Part shown: positions 29,775 through 38,888 of the stretch, piece after piece
How positions within the stretch are numbered: the stretch's first letter is position 1
Layout: each line of letters starts with the position of its first letter
Assembly: GCA_002786025.1 (NCBI GenBank)
Contig: NHNW01000015.1
Coordinates: forward strand, 248,001-312,000
DNA: 64,000 bases
Direction: 5' to 3'
Source of the DNA: Zasmidium citrigriseum
Taxonomy: Eukaryota; Ascomycota; Dothideomycetes; Mycosphaerellales; Mycosphaerellaceae
Notes under the pieces: model-generated
Database searches by the model: none
What the model saw: only the letters and a program-made list of their open reading frames with translations
What the model was told of the DNA's origin: nothing
Translations under genes and position numbers: made by a program

Positions 29775-32297
29775 CTACGCCTTGCCCTTCCCCTTCCCCT
29801 TCGAAGTCGGAACATGAGTCCTCGGTGCCCCCTCCATACCCTCATACACAATTGGCCGATGCTTCGCACGCTGAATAACATCACAGATCGCACCTGGAGG
29901 CGAATTCTTCTTCTTTTTGCCCCTGTTCCAATTCCACATGATCACGTCATACCAGCTCCCAGTCGATGAGTCCCCGGAGCTCGACGAGGCTGACGACTGG
30001 GGAGGCGGCTCAGTCTTCAGGAACTCGGCAAGGGACATGAGGTTGCCGGACGCATGACGATGGAGGTCGTCGTCAGGATTGAGGGGATGCTTGCTGGTGC
30101 TGTCGACTTCGGCTTCCATGGAACAGATGGGAGGACGGGGCTGTTGGGCGACGAGGTGTTGCAGTGGGTGAGAACGAGAATCGTCTGTGCGGCTGCCTTT
30201 CGGTGGATCGTCGAGGGGACGGAGGAGATCGATCTCGGCTTCAAGAGCAGCGATCCGATGGCGGAGGGAGTCGTTCTGGATATGCAGGCGGGCATTATGG
30301 CACTCAAAGCGGACGTTGCGGGGAGCCATTGAGCTGTGGATCGGTGCGCCTGTGGAGTCAGTACCTATACCCAGCCCTCTGAGAGTCGCTCTCCGAATCA
30401 GAGTCGTAAACTGTTCGCCGTCGTAGATGTAGGGCACTTCCGGCAGTGGCTTCTCACGCAGCTGGTCCTCCATTGACTCGAGGTGGTTGCATTCGATCGG
30501 CTGTGCCACTGGGACCAGAGTCTGAGCCTTTGCAGTATGAAGTGTCGGCTCTTCATCTTCAGGGAGATCGTTTTGCCAGTTCAGCCACGAAGGTGTCAGT
30601 ACTATGTTCTCAACCGTGGAAGCAGCATTCGAGTTGCAATCCGGAAAGTCTTCGGGATAGTGTCCTCCCTCGATCGGCTTCGTGGTTGGAGGCTCCCAAG
30701 CAGGTGCAGCAACAGGTAGGTACGTGGGCAGGACAAGTCCTTGTTCAGCCTCGTCCAGCTGAGCAAACTCCTCCTTCCTGGCCTTGATCTCTCGCCTCAC
30801 GATCTCAAGACTCTCCAGCTCGGCCTGCCTCTCAGGGTGACCGTTCGTCCAATCCCAGAGAACAATCCGCACGAATCTCAAGATATCAACATCGAGAAGG
30901 CTGACGACTTCTGGATCTAGTGGATGCTCACACTTAATAATGAACAGAGCAGAGATGCCAAGAGGCTTTGCGTTGCAGTAGTGCTCAGCAAACTCTTCGA
31001 GATCCCGACGTCCTTGAATTGTGGTGTAGTCGTAGTCAGGGTCGTCATCCGTCCATTGTTCGACTTGGCCGATGATCTCTGCGAACCGAGAATCGTTTTC
31101 GAACCAGCTTCGACTGACATGGCGACGTCCGAGGAGCTGACGTGGTACCTCAAGTGTGGATGGTTGAGGTTGTGATTGTTCGAATGGTCCGTGATCATCA
31201 GCATCAGGCCGACAAGCGATTGCAGGAGTTGAAGCTAAGTCGGAGACAGCGTCTTCGTCTACTGTCTCCAAGGCAGGCTGCCAGTTGTCTATGGCTCGTG
31301 ATCTCCTCAACGATGAGCTCCTTGGCGGCGGTAGGATGTATGACCCTACTTCGTGAGAGGAGCTGGGCTTCACGCTCTCGTGCGGGAGCAGAGATATCTC
31401 CTGAGCATCTTGGCATGTATCGTCGAATTGATCTTCAAAGGCATCCTCAAACTCATCCTCAGAACTCGAATCGCCCTCCACAACAATGGTAGGCATGGGA
31501 AGGGCACCAGTAGCAGCAGCTCTCTCCGCCTCATAAGGCCACTCGCCCACAATGGAAGCACGAGAAAGCTCAAGTAGCGTCGTCCCGGTAAGCATCGCCG
31601 CCTGCTTCAAGCCGTTGGCAATCAGAATGTCCTTGGTCGAAGTCGAAGTCGAAGCCTCTGCTCTGCGTTCAAAGAAGCCAGCCAGGTTCTCCATTGTCTC
31701 AACCGCGTCCTCGGCTTTCAAGATGTTTTCTTGTCCTGGGAGTTCCAACTGAGCAGTCGAAGTAGGAGAGACCAAGGGCCAGCCGTAATTGAGCAACCGA
31801 TCAACAAGCTTCCTCATGAGTGGGTACTCCTTCGCGGCCTTAGCAGTGATTCCAGTGCAGAGCTCGGTCTCGACGAAGCGTGCAACACTACTCATCAGGA
31901 GAGCGATGTCGGTGACGCCCATGCCTTGCCAGATATCATCGTCGTCGTGGTCGATAGGCTCAAGCTGGATCGGTGTTTCCAACATGTCGTTGCAAATCCG
32001 TCGAGGTCGATTCGGGATCTGGTAACTCGGTCGATGGAATCGCACACAATTATTCGAGCCTGAGCTGTGATCGGTTTCAGAGCCACTGGAAGACTCTCCG
32101 GCGGGCGATGCTTTCCTGGAGAATCGGAGCTTCATTGCTGTGATGAGTAGTAGCAAGAGGAACAGCCATTGGGCGGCAAAATGTTGCCTTAAGTTCCTTC
32201 GACCCCAATGGCGAGGCATCATGGCATGCAATCTCTTTGCGAGCGAGCAAACATCGTCGAGTCCTAAGCCGATGCTAAAGGACAGCTTCAAAGACAT
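29775..32297 (-). CDS. Large hypothetical protein with one N-terminal membrane segment
   Basis: Single exon of 840 residues from the ATG at 32297 (MSLKLSFSIGLG); the frame stays open to 32420 but only from a TTG. I do not recognise the family. A hydrophobic segment at ~52-67 (WLFLLLLLITAMKL) is followed by basic residues and then a long, acidic, mostly disordered body with Ser/Glu/Asp-rich tracts (EGDSSSEDEFEDAFEDQFDD around ~325). There is a more ordered section around ~450-560 (LEEFAEHYCNAKPLGISALF, FVRIVLWDWTNGHPERQ), a short coiled coil near ~700 (HIQNDSLRHRIAALEAEIDLL) and a lysine-rich tail (GKKKKN, GKGKGKA). It may be lineage-specific. Confidence 0.75.
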   Translation of the reverse strand: MSLKLSFSIGLGLDDVCSLAKRLHAMMPRHWGRRNLRQHFAAQWLFLLLLLITAMKLRFSRKASPAGESSSGSETDHSSGSNNCVRFHRPSYQIPNRPRRICNDMLETPIQLEPIDHDDDDIWQGMGVTDIALLMSSVARFVETELCTGITAKAAKEYPLMRKLVDRLLNYGWPLVSPTSTAQLELPGQENILKAEDAVETMENLAGFFERRAEASTSTSTKDILIANGLKQAAMLTGTTLLELSRASIVGEWPYEAERAAATGALPMPTIVVEGDSSSEDEFEDAFEDQFDDTCQDAQEISLLPHESVKPSSSHEVGSYILPPPRSSSLRRSRAIDNWQPALETVDEDAVSDLASTPAIACRPDADDHGPFEQSQPQPSTLEVPRQLLGRRHVSRSWFENDSRFAEIIGQVEQWTDDDPDYDYTTIQGRRDLEEFAEHYCNAKPLGISALFIIKCEHPLDPEVVSLLDVDILRFVRIVLWDWTNGHPERQAELESLEIVRREIKARKEEFAQLDEAEQGLVLPTYLPVAAPAWEPPTTKPIEGGHYPEDFPDCNSNAASTVENIVLTPSWLNWQNDLPEDEEPTLHTAKAQTLVPVAQPIECNHLESMEDQLREKPLPEVPYIYDGEQFTTLIRRATLRGLGIGTDSTGAPIHSSMAPRNVRFECHNARLHIQNDSLRHRIAALEAEIDLLRPLDDPPKGSRTDDSRSHPLQHLVAQQPRPPICSMEAEVDSTSKHPLNPDDDLHRHASGNLMSLAEFLKTEPPPQSSASSSSGDSSTGSWYDVIMWNWNRGKKKKNSPPGAICDVIQRAKHRPIVYEGMEGAPRTHVPTSKGKGKGKA

Positions 32298-32508
32298 AGT
32301 GAATGACGGGTGGTCAGGTGAGTTAGACACTTGATATGAACAGTTACGTACGGTTGGATAATAATACAGGATGATCCATTCGAGCAAACTTTCGCGAGGC
32401 GAGGCGATCGTGAAGAACAATTAAGGGGTATCTTAGCGATTTCGATATTGACAATTGCATCGTAGATCTCGAGGGGTCGTAGCCAGGCTCGACAGTGCGC
32501 GTGATCGT

Positions 32509-33357
32509 TCAGTAGATCAATGGGATGTACTTAGAAGGAGTCTTCTTCTTGTAAGCTTCGTACTGTTCGCCGTACTGCAACGAATGTTAGCCATCTTCAC
32601 TGAGAAGCCACGTGAGCGAGCATACCCTATCCTCCATGTAGTCCTGATGCATGGGAATCACTGTCGATATAAACTGCCATGAGGCCAGGACTGCAACAAC
32701 GCTCGCCCAGACCCAGCCACCAGCGGCGAGAGCATATCCAGATCTCCAGAGTGTATATCCAAAATAGTTGATGTGTCGTGCCAGACCAAACAAGCCGCCT
32801 GTATAGACTTTGCCCTTGTTCTTCGGATCTTTCTTGAAGTTGTGTCTCTGCTGCTCACTAAGCCACTCGATCCCCAAGCCTAAGGTATACATCGCACTTC
32901 CAACGATCAAAGGCGTCTGGGGGAAGTGTTCTCCGTTGGTGCTTGCGGACGTTTGGGCGCACACGAACAGCAACGAGTTGATTGTATTGCCCACCATGTT
33001 GCCCACTCCAACCCCAAGCCCAGCGGCAGGGCTCATCTTCTCTTGCATGATCACTGTCAGGTGATAGTTCTGCTTGACCATGCAGCCAACGGACATGGCC
33101 CAGAGGATCGTACGGTAGGGCGAGAGGCCAAGACGGTCGAGAGGGTTGTTCGTAATGAGAGGTGGCCCTTCAGGCAGAGTCTGGCCTCGCAGACGCTCAA
33201 TGAGCGGCCTGCCCCAGTCGTATTTGAGGAACCCATATTGGACGAAGGGATCGATGAGCCTGCTGCCAAAGAAGGCTGCGGTGCCTGCGATGTCTGTGTT
33301 CTTATTGCCTCGGGCGATGAAGTCGTCGTGTCTCGTCTTCTTCTTGTCGGACGACAT
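32509..33357 (-). CDS. DUF1295 / steroid-reductase-like membrane protein
   Basis: Exons 32626-33357 and 32509-32574 flank a 51-bp intron (GTATGC...TTGCAG); the join gives MEDRYGEQYEAYKKKTPSKYIPLIY at the end, 265 residues in total. The C-terminal part has the DUF1295/ICMT-like pattern: GLFGLARHINYFGYTLWRSGY, then several hydrophobic segments, then HQDYMEDRYGEQYEAY, where the His and the acidic/Tyr residues probably line an NAD(P)H-binding or catalytic site as in steroid 5-alpha-reductase relatives. The substrate is unknown. About five to six membrane segments are visible. The intron has no stop and keeps frame, so read-through would add an alternative tail. Confidence 0.85.
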
Positions 33358-34031
33358 TGTGGATGACTGATAAGTGAGAGTAGAAGCTCACCTGTGAACT
33401 TGATGAGCTACGACCTACCATTGACGTGACGTCTTCTTATGATAGAGCGGCCGCGGGAGGTCATTGCTCCAGCTCGCCCTTTCGCGCTCTGAGACGTTGC
33501 CGGCGGGGTGATCCTTCTCCCCGGCCACCTCGAACATTTTCTTGCTTCTTCTCATCAACACTGCCATCGGAACCATCAATGTCATGCTATCAAGGAGCCA
33601 TGGCTTGGAGAATGGTGTGGATCAGGCTCCATGCGTAGAGGTGAAGTCAGGAGAGAAGCTCACATCCAGGATGTTGACGTTGCTCACCCAGCAATCTCCT
33701 CACCTGCGAGTGCCAGCACATACCGAACGTCAAAACGGAGATATGAAGGGCCGCGATATGATATATGCCAGGCATCGCAGCGAGCTACGAATTGGAACTC
33801 GACGCTTTCTCGTATTTTGTGCGGGCCTCTGCTCTTTCAATAGAGACACATCCTGGCCAAAGCGAGAACATGGCCAGTCAGAGCAAGCAACTAAGAGCAT
33901 GCCCGTAAGGTCAGTAGCTCCGCCTCCTCTAGAAGGTACTGTTATGGATAGCCATAAAAGCAGAGAAGTATGGAAAGCCACGCATCTCATCTACGTCTAC
34001 TCCTTCACACAAGACTGAATTCTCACCCACG
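33358..34031. promoter_or_regulatory. Intergenic region with promoter of the first small secreted protein
   Basis: About 670 bp. A TATA-like CATAAAAG at 33953-33960 lies 79 bp before the ATG at 34032, and a 33-bp element at 33914-33946 is shared with the next gene. The rest shows no gene. Confidence 0.5.
33914..33946 (+). promoter_or_regulatory. Conserved 33-bp upstream element, copy 1
   Basis: The block starts GTAGCTCCGCCTCCTC and ends in a GTTATG. It matches 34573-34605 at 29 of 33 positions without gaps. It lies 118 bp before the first secreted-protein start and just upstream of a TATA-like box. Its function is inferred from conservation between paralogues only. Confidence 0.6.
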
Positions 34032-34536
34032 ATGCATCTCCTCACCCTCCTCACGACAACTCTCATCGGCACAGCAGTCGCAACAGCTGTTGGCCAACCC
34101 CACCAAGATCACGCTCTCGAGAGACGCCAAGATGAAGGCCGTACGCCTCCTTCGAAGTACTGTACGTAGACCAAAGAACGGAAGCCCCTGTTCTGCAACA
34201 TGCCTGAGACATCTGCTGACCTTCTACTCTTCGATTACAGATGGCATCTCTCTCAACATCAACATGAAGCCCATCGGCCAACAACCAGAATACGGCCGCG
34301 CCCCAGTCGAACTGAACATGCTGGCTCAATACACCGTCAACGCGTCCGAAATCATCTTCGACCAAGGAGTTCACGTCAATCTCGATCTTAGTACAGTGCG
34401 GTGCCAGGCTTACTCTGACGTGGACGGAGTGCAACCTTTGGGAGGAGGACCATTCTCTGCTTCGCAGCCCTTGACGCTGGGACAGGAGCCTGTACCGCTC
34501 GGGTCAGTGCTTTGCTATGTTACTGGGGATGCATAG
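34032..34536 (+). CDS. Small secreted protein, paralogue 1 (candidate effector)
   Basis: Exons 34032-34161 and 34241-34536 (79-bp intron, GTACGT...TTACAG) give 141 residues. There is a signal peptide (~1-20), then a likely Kex2-type cut after LERR (29-32), then a ~105-residue mature domain. The mature part has two cysteines (VRCQAYSD and VLCYVTGD), one N-glycosylation site (NAS), and a conserved block VQPLGG.PFS..QPL.LGQEPV shared with the next gene. No known family is recognised. Size, secretion signal, duplication and paired cysteines are typical of secreted fungal effectors or surface proteins, but no role is shown. Confidence 0.8.
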
Positions 34537-34572
34537 AGTCAAGATATCACCGCTAGAGAATGAGAGCCTGTC

Positions 34573-34605
34573 GTAGCTCCGCCTCCTCGTGAAGGTGCTG
34601 TCATG
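34573..34605 (+). promoter_or_regulatory. Conserved 33-bp upstream element, copy 2
   Basis: Second copy of the element at 33914-33946, 164 bp before the second secreted-protein start. A TATAAA at 34657-34662 follows, 80 bp before the ATG, almost the same distance as the TATA-like box in copy 1. The element and TATA box therefore duplicated with the gene. Confidence 0.6.
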
Positions 34606-34736
34606 AGCAAATACGATGTTGTACCTTCCCCTCACTATGGTGCTACCACAAACGGGTATAAAGGTGGTAAGCAGAATCTCACACCTCTCACATCTCCTCC
34701 CCTTCTCAACCTCACACTACAACATCAAACATCATA

Positions 34737-35123
34737 ATGCATCCCATCACCCTCCTCGCCAACCTGCTCATCGCCTCAGCAACCGCAACACCACTCCAAC
34801 TCCGCCAAATTCCACCCAGCACCTACTACGGCATTGGCATCCACATCAACATGCGGCCGCTCAGCGAACCAGCTCAAGCCTCACCCTCACCTATCGATAT
34901 AAACACCCTAGTCAACGTGTTTAACATCAGGGCCACCGAAATCTCTATCGATAAAGGACAGCAAACCCGTGTCGATCTCGGAAAGGTCCGTTGCCAGGCT
35001 TATTCCGACACGGATGGAGTACAGCCGTTGGGAGGTCCGTTTTCAGTTGAGCAGCCACTGGTCTTGGGTCAGGAGCCTGTGCTATTTAGAGCTATTCTTT
35101 GCTATGTCAGTGGGGGTGCGTAG
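34737..35123 (+). CDS. Small secreted protein, paralogue 2 (candidate effector)
   Basis: Single exon of 128 residues with a signal peptide (~1-18, ending ATATP) and a possible processing site near LQLRQ. It is a diverged tandem copy of the preceding gene, with the same order of YYGIxIxINMxP, VRCQAYSDTDGVQPLGG and ILCYVSGGA. It keeps both cysteines and replaces the NAS site with other residues. It has no intron, whereas paralogue 1 has one before the YYG motif, so either an intron was lost here or one was gained there. No known family. The 200-bp intergenic region carries the duplicated promoter block. Confidence 0.8.
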   Translation: MHPITLLANLLIASATATPLQLRQIPPSTYYGIGIHINMRPLSEPAQASPSPIDINTLVNVFNIRATEISIDKGQQTRVDLGKVRCQAYSDTDGVQPLGGPFSVEQPLVLGQEPVLFRAILCYVSGGA

Positions 35124-35606
35124 AGAGAGTCGAGGAATGATGGCCAAAGATTGAGATCGTTGAAGGTCAAAATTGCAGATTGGTGGGCGATTTGAGGACT
35201 CATCAGTTTGTCTGCTGTACTGAGCTTGGCTTGTCAGTGGTACTTGGGAGAGGCACGAACTAATGTGTAATCGATCAATTCAATGTACACGTAGCTTGGC
35301 AATCACATGTTCGAATGGGGACTTGAACGCCTCACGGACACACCTCGGTCGCTTTGCCGATTCCGGATTCTTTTGCCCATGAGGATTGAACGAGGATTGA
35401 CCAGGTCTGAAGTGCAGTGTATCTAGGCATGTACCTTCAACCTTAAATACTAGGAAGTCGGAACACACACGCGTGCATAAATCCTCCGTGAGTCAGCTTT
35501 GGAATGCGAGTTCCAGGACGGGTATTGCGGCTGTTTCAGCCAGCATTGGTACAAGCTCATATATGGTCTCGTGGCTCACCTTCAATCCCTCAGTACACCC
35601 ATAACA
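35124..35606. other. Intergenic region, no gene seen
   Basis: About 480 bp between the second secreted protein and the GST. A stretch around 35300-35370 has loosely tRNA-like words, but no cloverleaf with proper A and B boxes could be formed. Confidence 0.35.
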
Positions 35607-36254
35607 ATGGCCTCTCCCTCACTCACCTTATACCTTATCCCAAACTCCTCTTCCCTCTTCCCACACATCCTGCTCCGCTACTGCAACCTCGCCTACAAAC
35701 CAATCCTCGTCTCCAAGCCGTCCACATTGGGCAACATCAACGACAAACAACAAGTCCCAGTCCTCCAAATCGACAACGAAACCGTGACCGAGAATCCCGC
35801 CATCGCCCACGCAATCAACCGCTTGCGCCCGGACAGGGCGCTGTTCGGAACAACAGACACGCAATTCATCAAAGTCTGCGAATGGCTCAACTGGATCTCC
35901 GGCCCCCTACACGCCCAAGCCTGGGGTCCATACATCCGACCTTTCCGCTTCACGACAGATCAGGATGAAAAGGCTCAGGCATGTGTTAAGGAGGCCGCGG
36001 AGAAGAAGCTGCTGAAAGTTTTCGCGAGGCTGGAGGAGAAACTCGACGATGGGGGACTTTGGGCGCTGGGGGAGAGATTTACGGCTGTTGATGCGTATAC
36101 TTTTCCGTTTTATCGGCTGGCGAGGGATCGGATGGGTTTGGATATGGAGAGGGAGTATCCTAAGTGGACGAGGATTGTGAAGGGGTTGGAGGGGATGGAG
36201 GCTGTGAAGGAGGTGTTGGAGTGTGAGCGGAGATTGAAAGATGAGGCATCTTGA
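35607..36254 (+). CDS. Glutathione S-transferase-like protein
   Basis: Single exon of 215 residues from the ATG at 35607. The upstream frame is open to 35499, but the extra residues do not resemble a GST. The N-terminal thioredoxin-like half has LTLYLIPNSSSLFPHILLRY, then the cis-Pro region KQQVPVLQIDNETVTENPAIAHAI, where VP and the E-N/S pair bind glutathione. The helical C-terminal half has WLNWISGPLHAQAWGPYIRP and the GERFTAVDAYTFPFYR motif with the conserved Asp of the GST N-capping box. It probably conjugates or reduces small electrophiles; the substrate is unknown. Confidence 0.85.
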   Translation: MASPSLTLYLIPNSSSLFPHILLRYCNLAYKPILVSKPSTLGNINDKQQVPVLQIDNETVTENPAIAHAINRLRPDRALFGTTDTQFIKVCEWLNWISGPLHAQAWGPYIRPFRFTTDQDEKAQACVKEAAEKKLLKVFARLEEKLDDGGLWALGERFTAVDAYTFPFYRLARDRMGLDMEREYPKWTRIVKGLEGMEAVKEVLECERRLKDEAS

Positions 36255-36549
36255 GTAGCTCTTGCCATATGAGAATGGTATTTGTCGTGTGATGATGTTG
36301 TTGTTCTTGTCACGTTCAACAAGACTCTCTGCCATAGAAGTCACGTTGCCCCATCGGCCATCTCCGCCACCTCACAACCCACCCAACCAACCAACCCACC
36401 CCAAGCTCTAGGCAAACATCACACGACCACCTATCCACCCCAAAACCCCACCACCCTTCATCTCCATGCTCTCAACCCTCCACCACATCGCCTCCCTCTA
36501 CCACTCCATCGACCACCTCCGCCACACCTACTTCTCCGCGCACGACGAA

Positions 36550-37615
36550 ATGGCCACCAGCGCCTTCAACCGCGCCATCGAAACCGTCGAGTTTCTGCGC
36601 CTCAAACTCCCGCCGCACCTCAGCAAACCTCGTGTTGCGATTGTGTGTGGCAGCGGTTTGGGAGGTCTGGCGGAGACGGTCAATCGCGGTGCGGATGATG
36701 TGGTTGAGACGTGGGAGTATAAGGATGTGCCGAATTTTCCGATTTCTACTGGTATACTTGATCATTTCAGGTTGGAGATGGCAATGCTAATTAACACTAA
36801 TTTACAGTCGCCGGCCACGAAGGCAAACTCATATTCGGCACCATGGGTTCAGAGCGAGTACCAGTCGTACTACTGGTAGGACGTGCGCAGTATGTAGCTA
36901 CCCTACTAGATAGTTTTGAAAAGCAAAGGCTCATTCGTTTCTTCTCTACAGTTTCTATGAAGGTCACGCTATGGAGACCGTCACTTTCGCCACCCGCGTT
37001 TGCAAGCTTCTCGACGTCCAGACGATGATCCTCACCAATGCGGCTGGAGGACTGAATCCTGAATACAATGTCGGCGACATCGTCTGTCTGAACGATCACC
37101 TCAACTTGTCAGGCCTCGTGGGCTTTCACCCCCTGAGAGGTCCCAACGAAGAGGATTTTGGCGTGCGGTTTCCTCCACTTTCAGATGCGTACGATATGTC
37201 ACTTCGACAACTGGCCCATCGATCCTGGAAGGACTTGCGGAGCCAAGCTCCAAGCCAACGGCGGATGCACGAGGGAGTGTATGCCTTCGTGGCTGGTCCA
37301 ACCTACGAGACACGTGCCGAGTGTCGTATGCTGCGGAATCTGGGAGCAGACGTCGTCGGTATGTCAACCGTTCCAGAAATCATCGTGGCAAGACACTCGG
37401 GCATGCGGGTCATGGCATTCAGTTTGGTGACCAACAAGTCTGTCCTCGATGCGACTGTGCGTGCCGACGATCCCGAGGTCCAAGGCATGAACAGCGAGGA
37501 GCTTGAGCAGTACATGAGTCGAGGCAAGGCCAATCATGAAGAAGTCCTGGAGGCCGGGCGTATGGCTGCGATGGACATGCAAGGGCTGGTCCTTCGCATC
37601 GTATCTCAGCTGTAA
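36550..37615 (+). CDS. Purine nucleoside phosphorylase
   Basis: Cleaves inosine/guanosine with phosphate in purine salvage. Exons are 36550-36751, 36808-36889 and 36952-37615 (introns 56 and 62 bp), giving 315 residues. Splicing creates PISTVAGHEGKL and GRAHFYEGHAMETVTF. Family motifs are VAIVCGSGLGGLAE (phosphate loop), RAHFYEGH (phosphate/ribose His), LTNAAGGLN, FVAGPTYETRAECRMLR (purine-binding Glu in the YE.R region) and GMSTVPEIIVARH with MAFSLVTNKS. This is the trimeric PNP type. An in-frame ATG at 36466 would add 28 residues; the start at MATSAFNRAIETVEF is chosen because it matches the usual length. It converges on the Fcf2 gene. Confidence 0.92.
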
Positions 37616-37698
37616 CATGGTCGTCCCTCGTGGCTTAGCATAAATCATAACGGCATAGCGATATGGTGCATGGCTGGCGTCAGGTAGAGAGGTATCTT

Positions 37699-38627
37699 TC
37701 AACCCTTCGAAGCCTTCTTGACACCACCTTTCCTCTTCTCTTTGAGCGCTTTGTAAAACGCCTTCTTCCCACTGGTCTTCCTGTCTTGAAGGTCTCCATA
37801 CTTCTTCTTGAAGCGGCCAGTCTCCTGCTCGCCCGCCAAGACTTCCTCGACGAAGGTGCGCTTCCTCTTCTTGTTCTCGATGCGGCCACTGAAGAACTCG
37901 GTGGCACCTTCAACAATGGTGCCAACCTGGCTGTATTCCGGTGCCTGCATCTTGCCGCCCTCTTTCCTGTAGTGTCGGTGTGGGTCCAGAACATTACGCA
38001 TCTTAAGGAGCTGCAGGTCTCGTTTGAGTTCGGGTGTGAGATCGGTCTTCGGCAGATTAAACCACTGATCGCCGGCAGTGGCCTTCTTCTTCTGTGAGAA
38101 CTCGTCAGTAGTTGATTACCAGAGCATCATTGCGACAAGTATGTATGTATGGTAGGGTCTCAGAGTAACTATGAATAAAGTAAAACTTTCAGTGTGCAGA
38201 AGAGCTAACCAAAACGGCGCCCGGACTCTGCTCAAGAAAAATTTGGGATAAATTTCCTCATTGAAGGCAGTTCGTAAAGAAAGACGTTTCTCAAACGTAC
38301 CTCTGCTGCGGCCTTCTTTGCTGTCACCGGATCCTCGACCTTGCGGATGCCGTTTGCTTGCTTGCGGTGCTTCTCCTCCAGCAATCGGGAGGCGTCTAGA
38401 GTCGCAACATCGCCCTTCGTCTCAACGTATGGCTTCTTCAGCTCACCCACGTCGAGCTTGGGGAACGACAGGCTTTGGCCAGTCGCCTTGACCAGCTGCT
38501 GTTGCTTTGCCTTTTCCTGTAGGCGAGCAGTGGCGCGAGCCAGCAGCTGTTCGATTTGCTCGTCGGTGAGCTCGTCGTCGGCCGTGGTCGGTGCCGTGTG
38601 GAACGAGTCCACGGAAGAGGCGGCCAT
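37699..38627 (-). CDS. FCF2: Fcf2-type pre-rRNA processing protein
   Basis: Nucleolar protein needed for early pre-rRNA cleavage and 18S rRNA production (family of yeast Fcf2 and human DNTTIP2). Exons 38301-38627 and 37699-38091 flank a 209-bp intron, the longest found in this window, giving 239 residues. The N-terminal half is charged and helical. The C-terminal Fcf2 domain starts with WFNLPKTDLTPELKRDLQLL, then KMRNVLDPHRHYRKEG and YSQVGTIVEGATEFFSGRI, and ends in Lys-rich repeats (GRFKKKY, KALKEKRKGGVKKASKG), which are likely nucleolar targeting signals. Convergent with the PNP gene, 83 bp between stop codons. Confidence 0.92.
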
Positions 38628-38888
38628 CTCGTGCTGTCACATTGAGAGTAGTGAGGAAGGAAGAGAAGAGAAGAGGTCGAGACGAGACGCTCCACCAGAA
38701 TTTTGAAGTCGCTGCTCGGACTCGGATTCGGCAGCATCCGCGCCTGAAGCGACTGCTTTCGTCGAGAACTCCAGGCCAACTTCGACTTCCTCTCCCGTTG
38801 TTGTTCTTTCATTCACCGCTGCCTGTATAAACCTGTACATAATCTTTCAAGCCGCTGCTCGGTGCAGCGCACCGATTCAACCCTCACG

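Noticed and set aside
35300..35370. tRNA-like words (GGACTTGAACG and similar) on the minus strand
   Set aside because: No cloverleaf with proper A and B boxes or acceptor pairing could be formed.
36466..36549. Upstream in-frame ATG of the purine nucleoside phosphorylase
   Set aside because: It would add 28 residues beyond the usual family N-terminus; kept as an alternative only.
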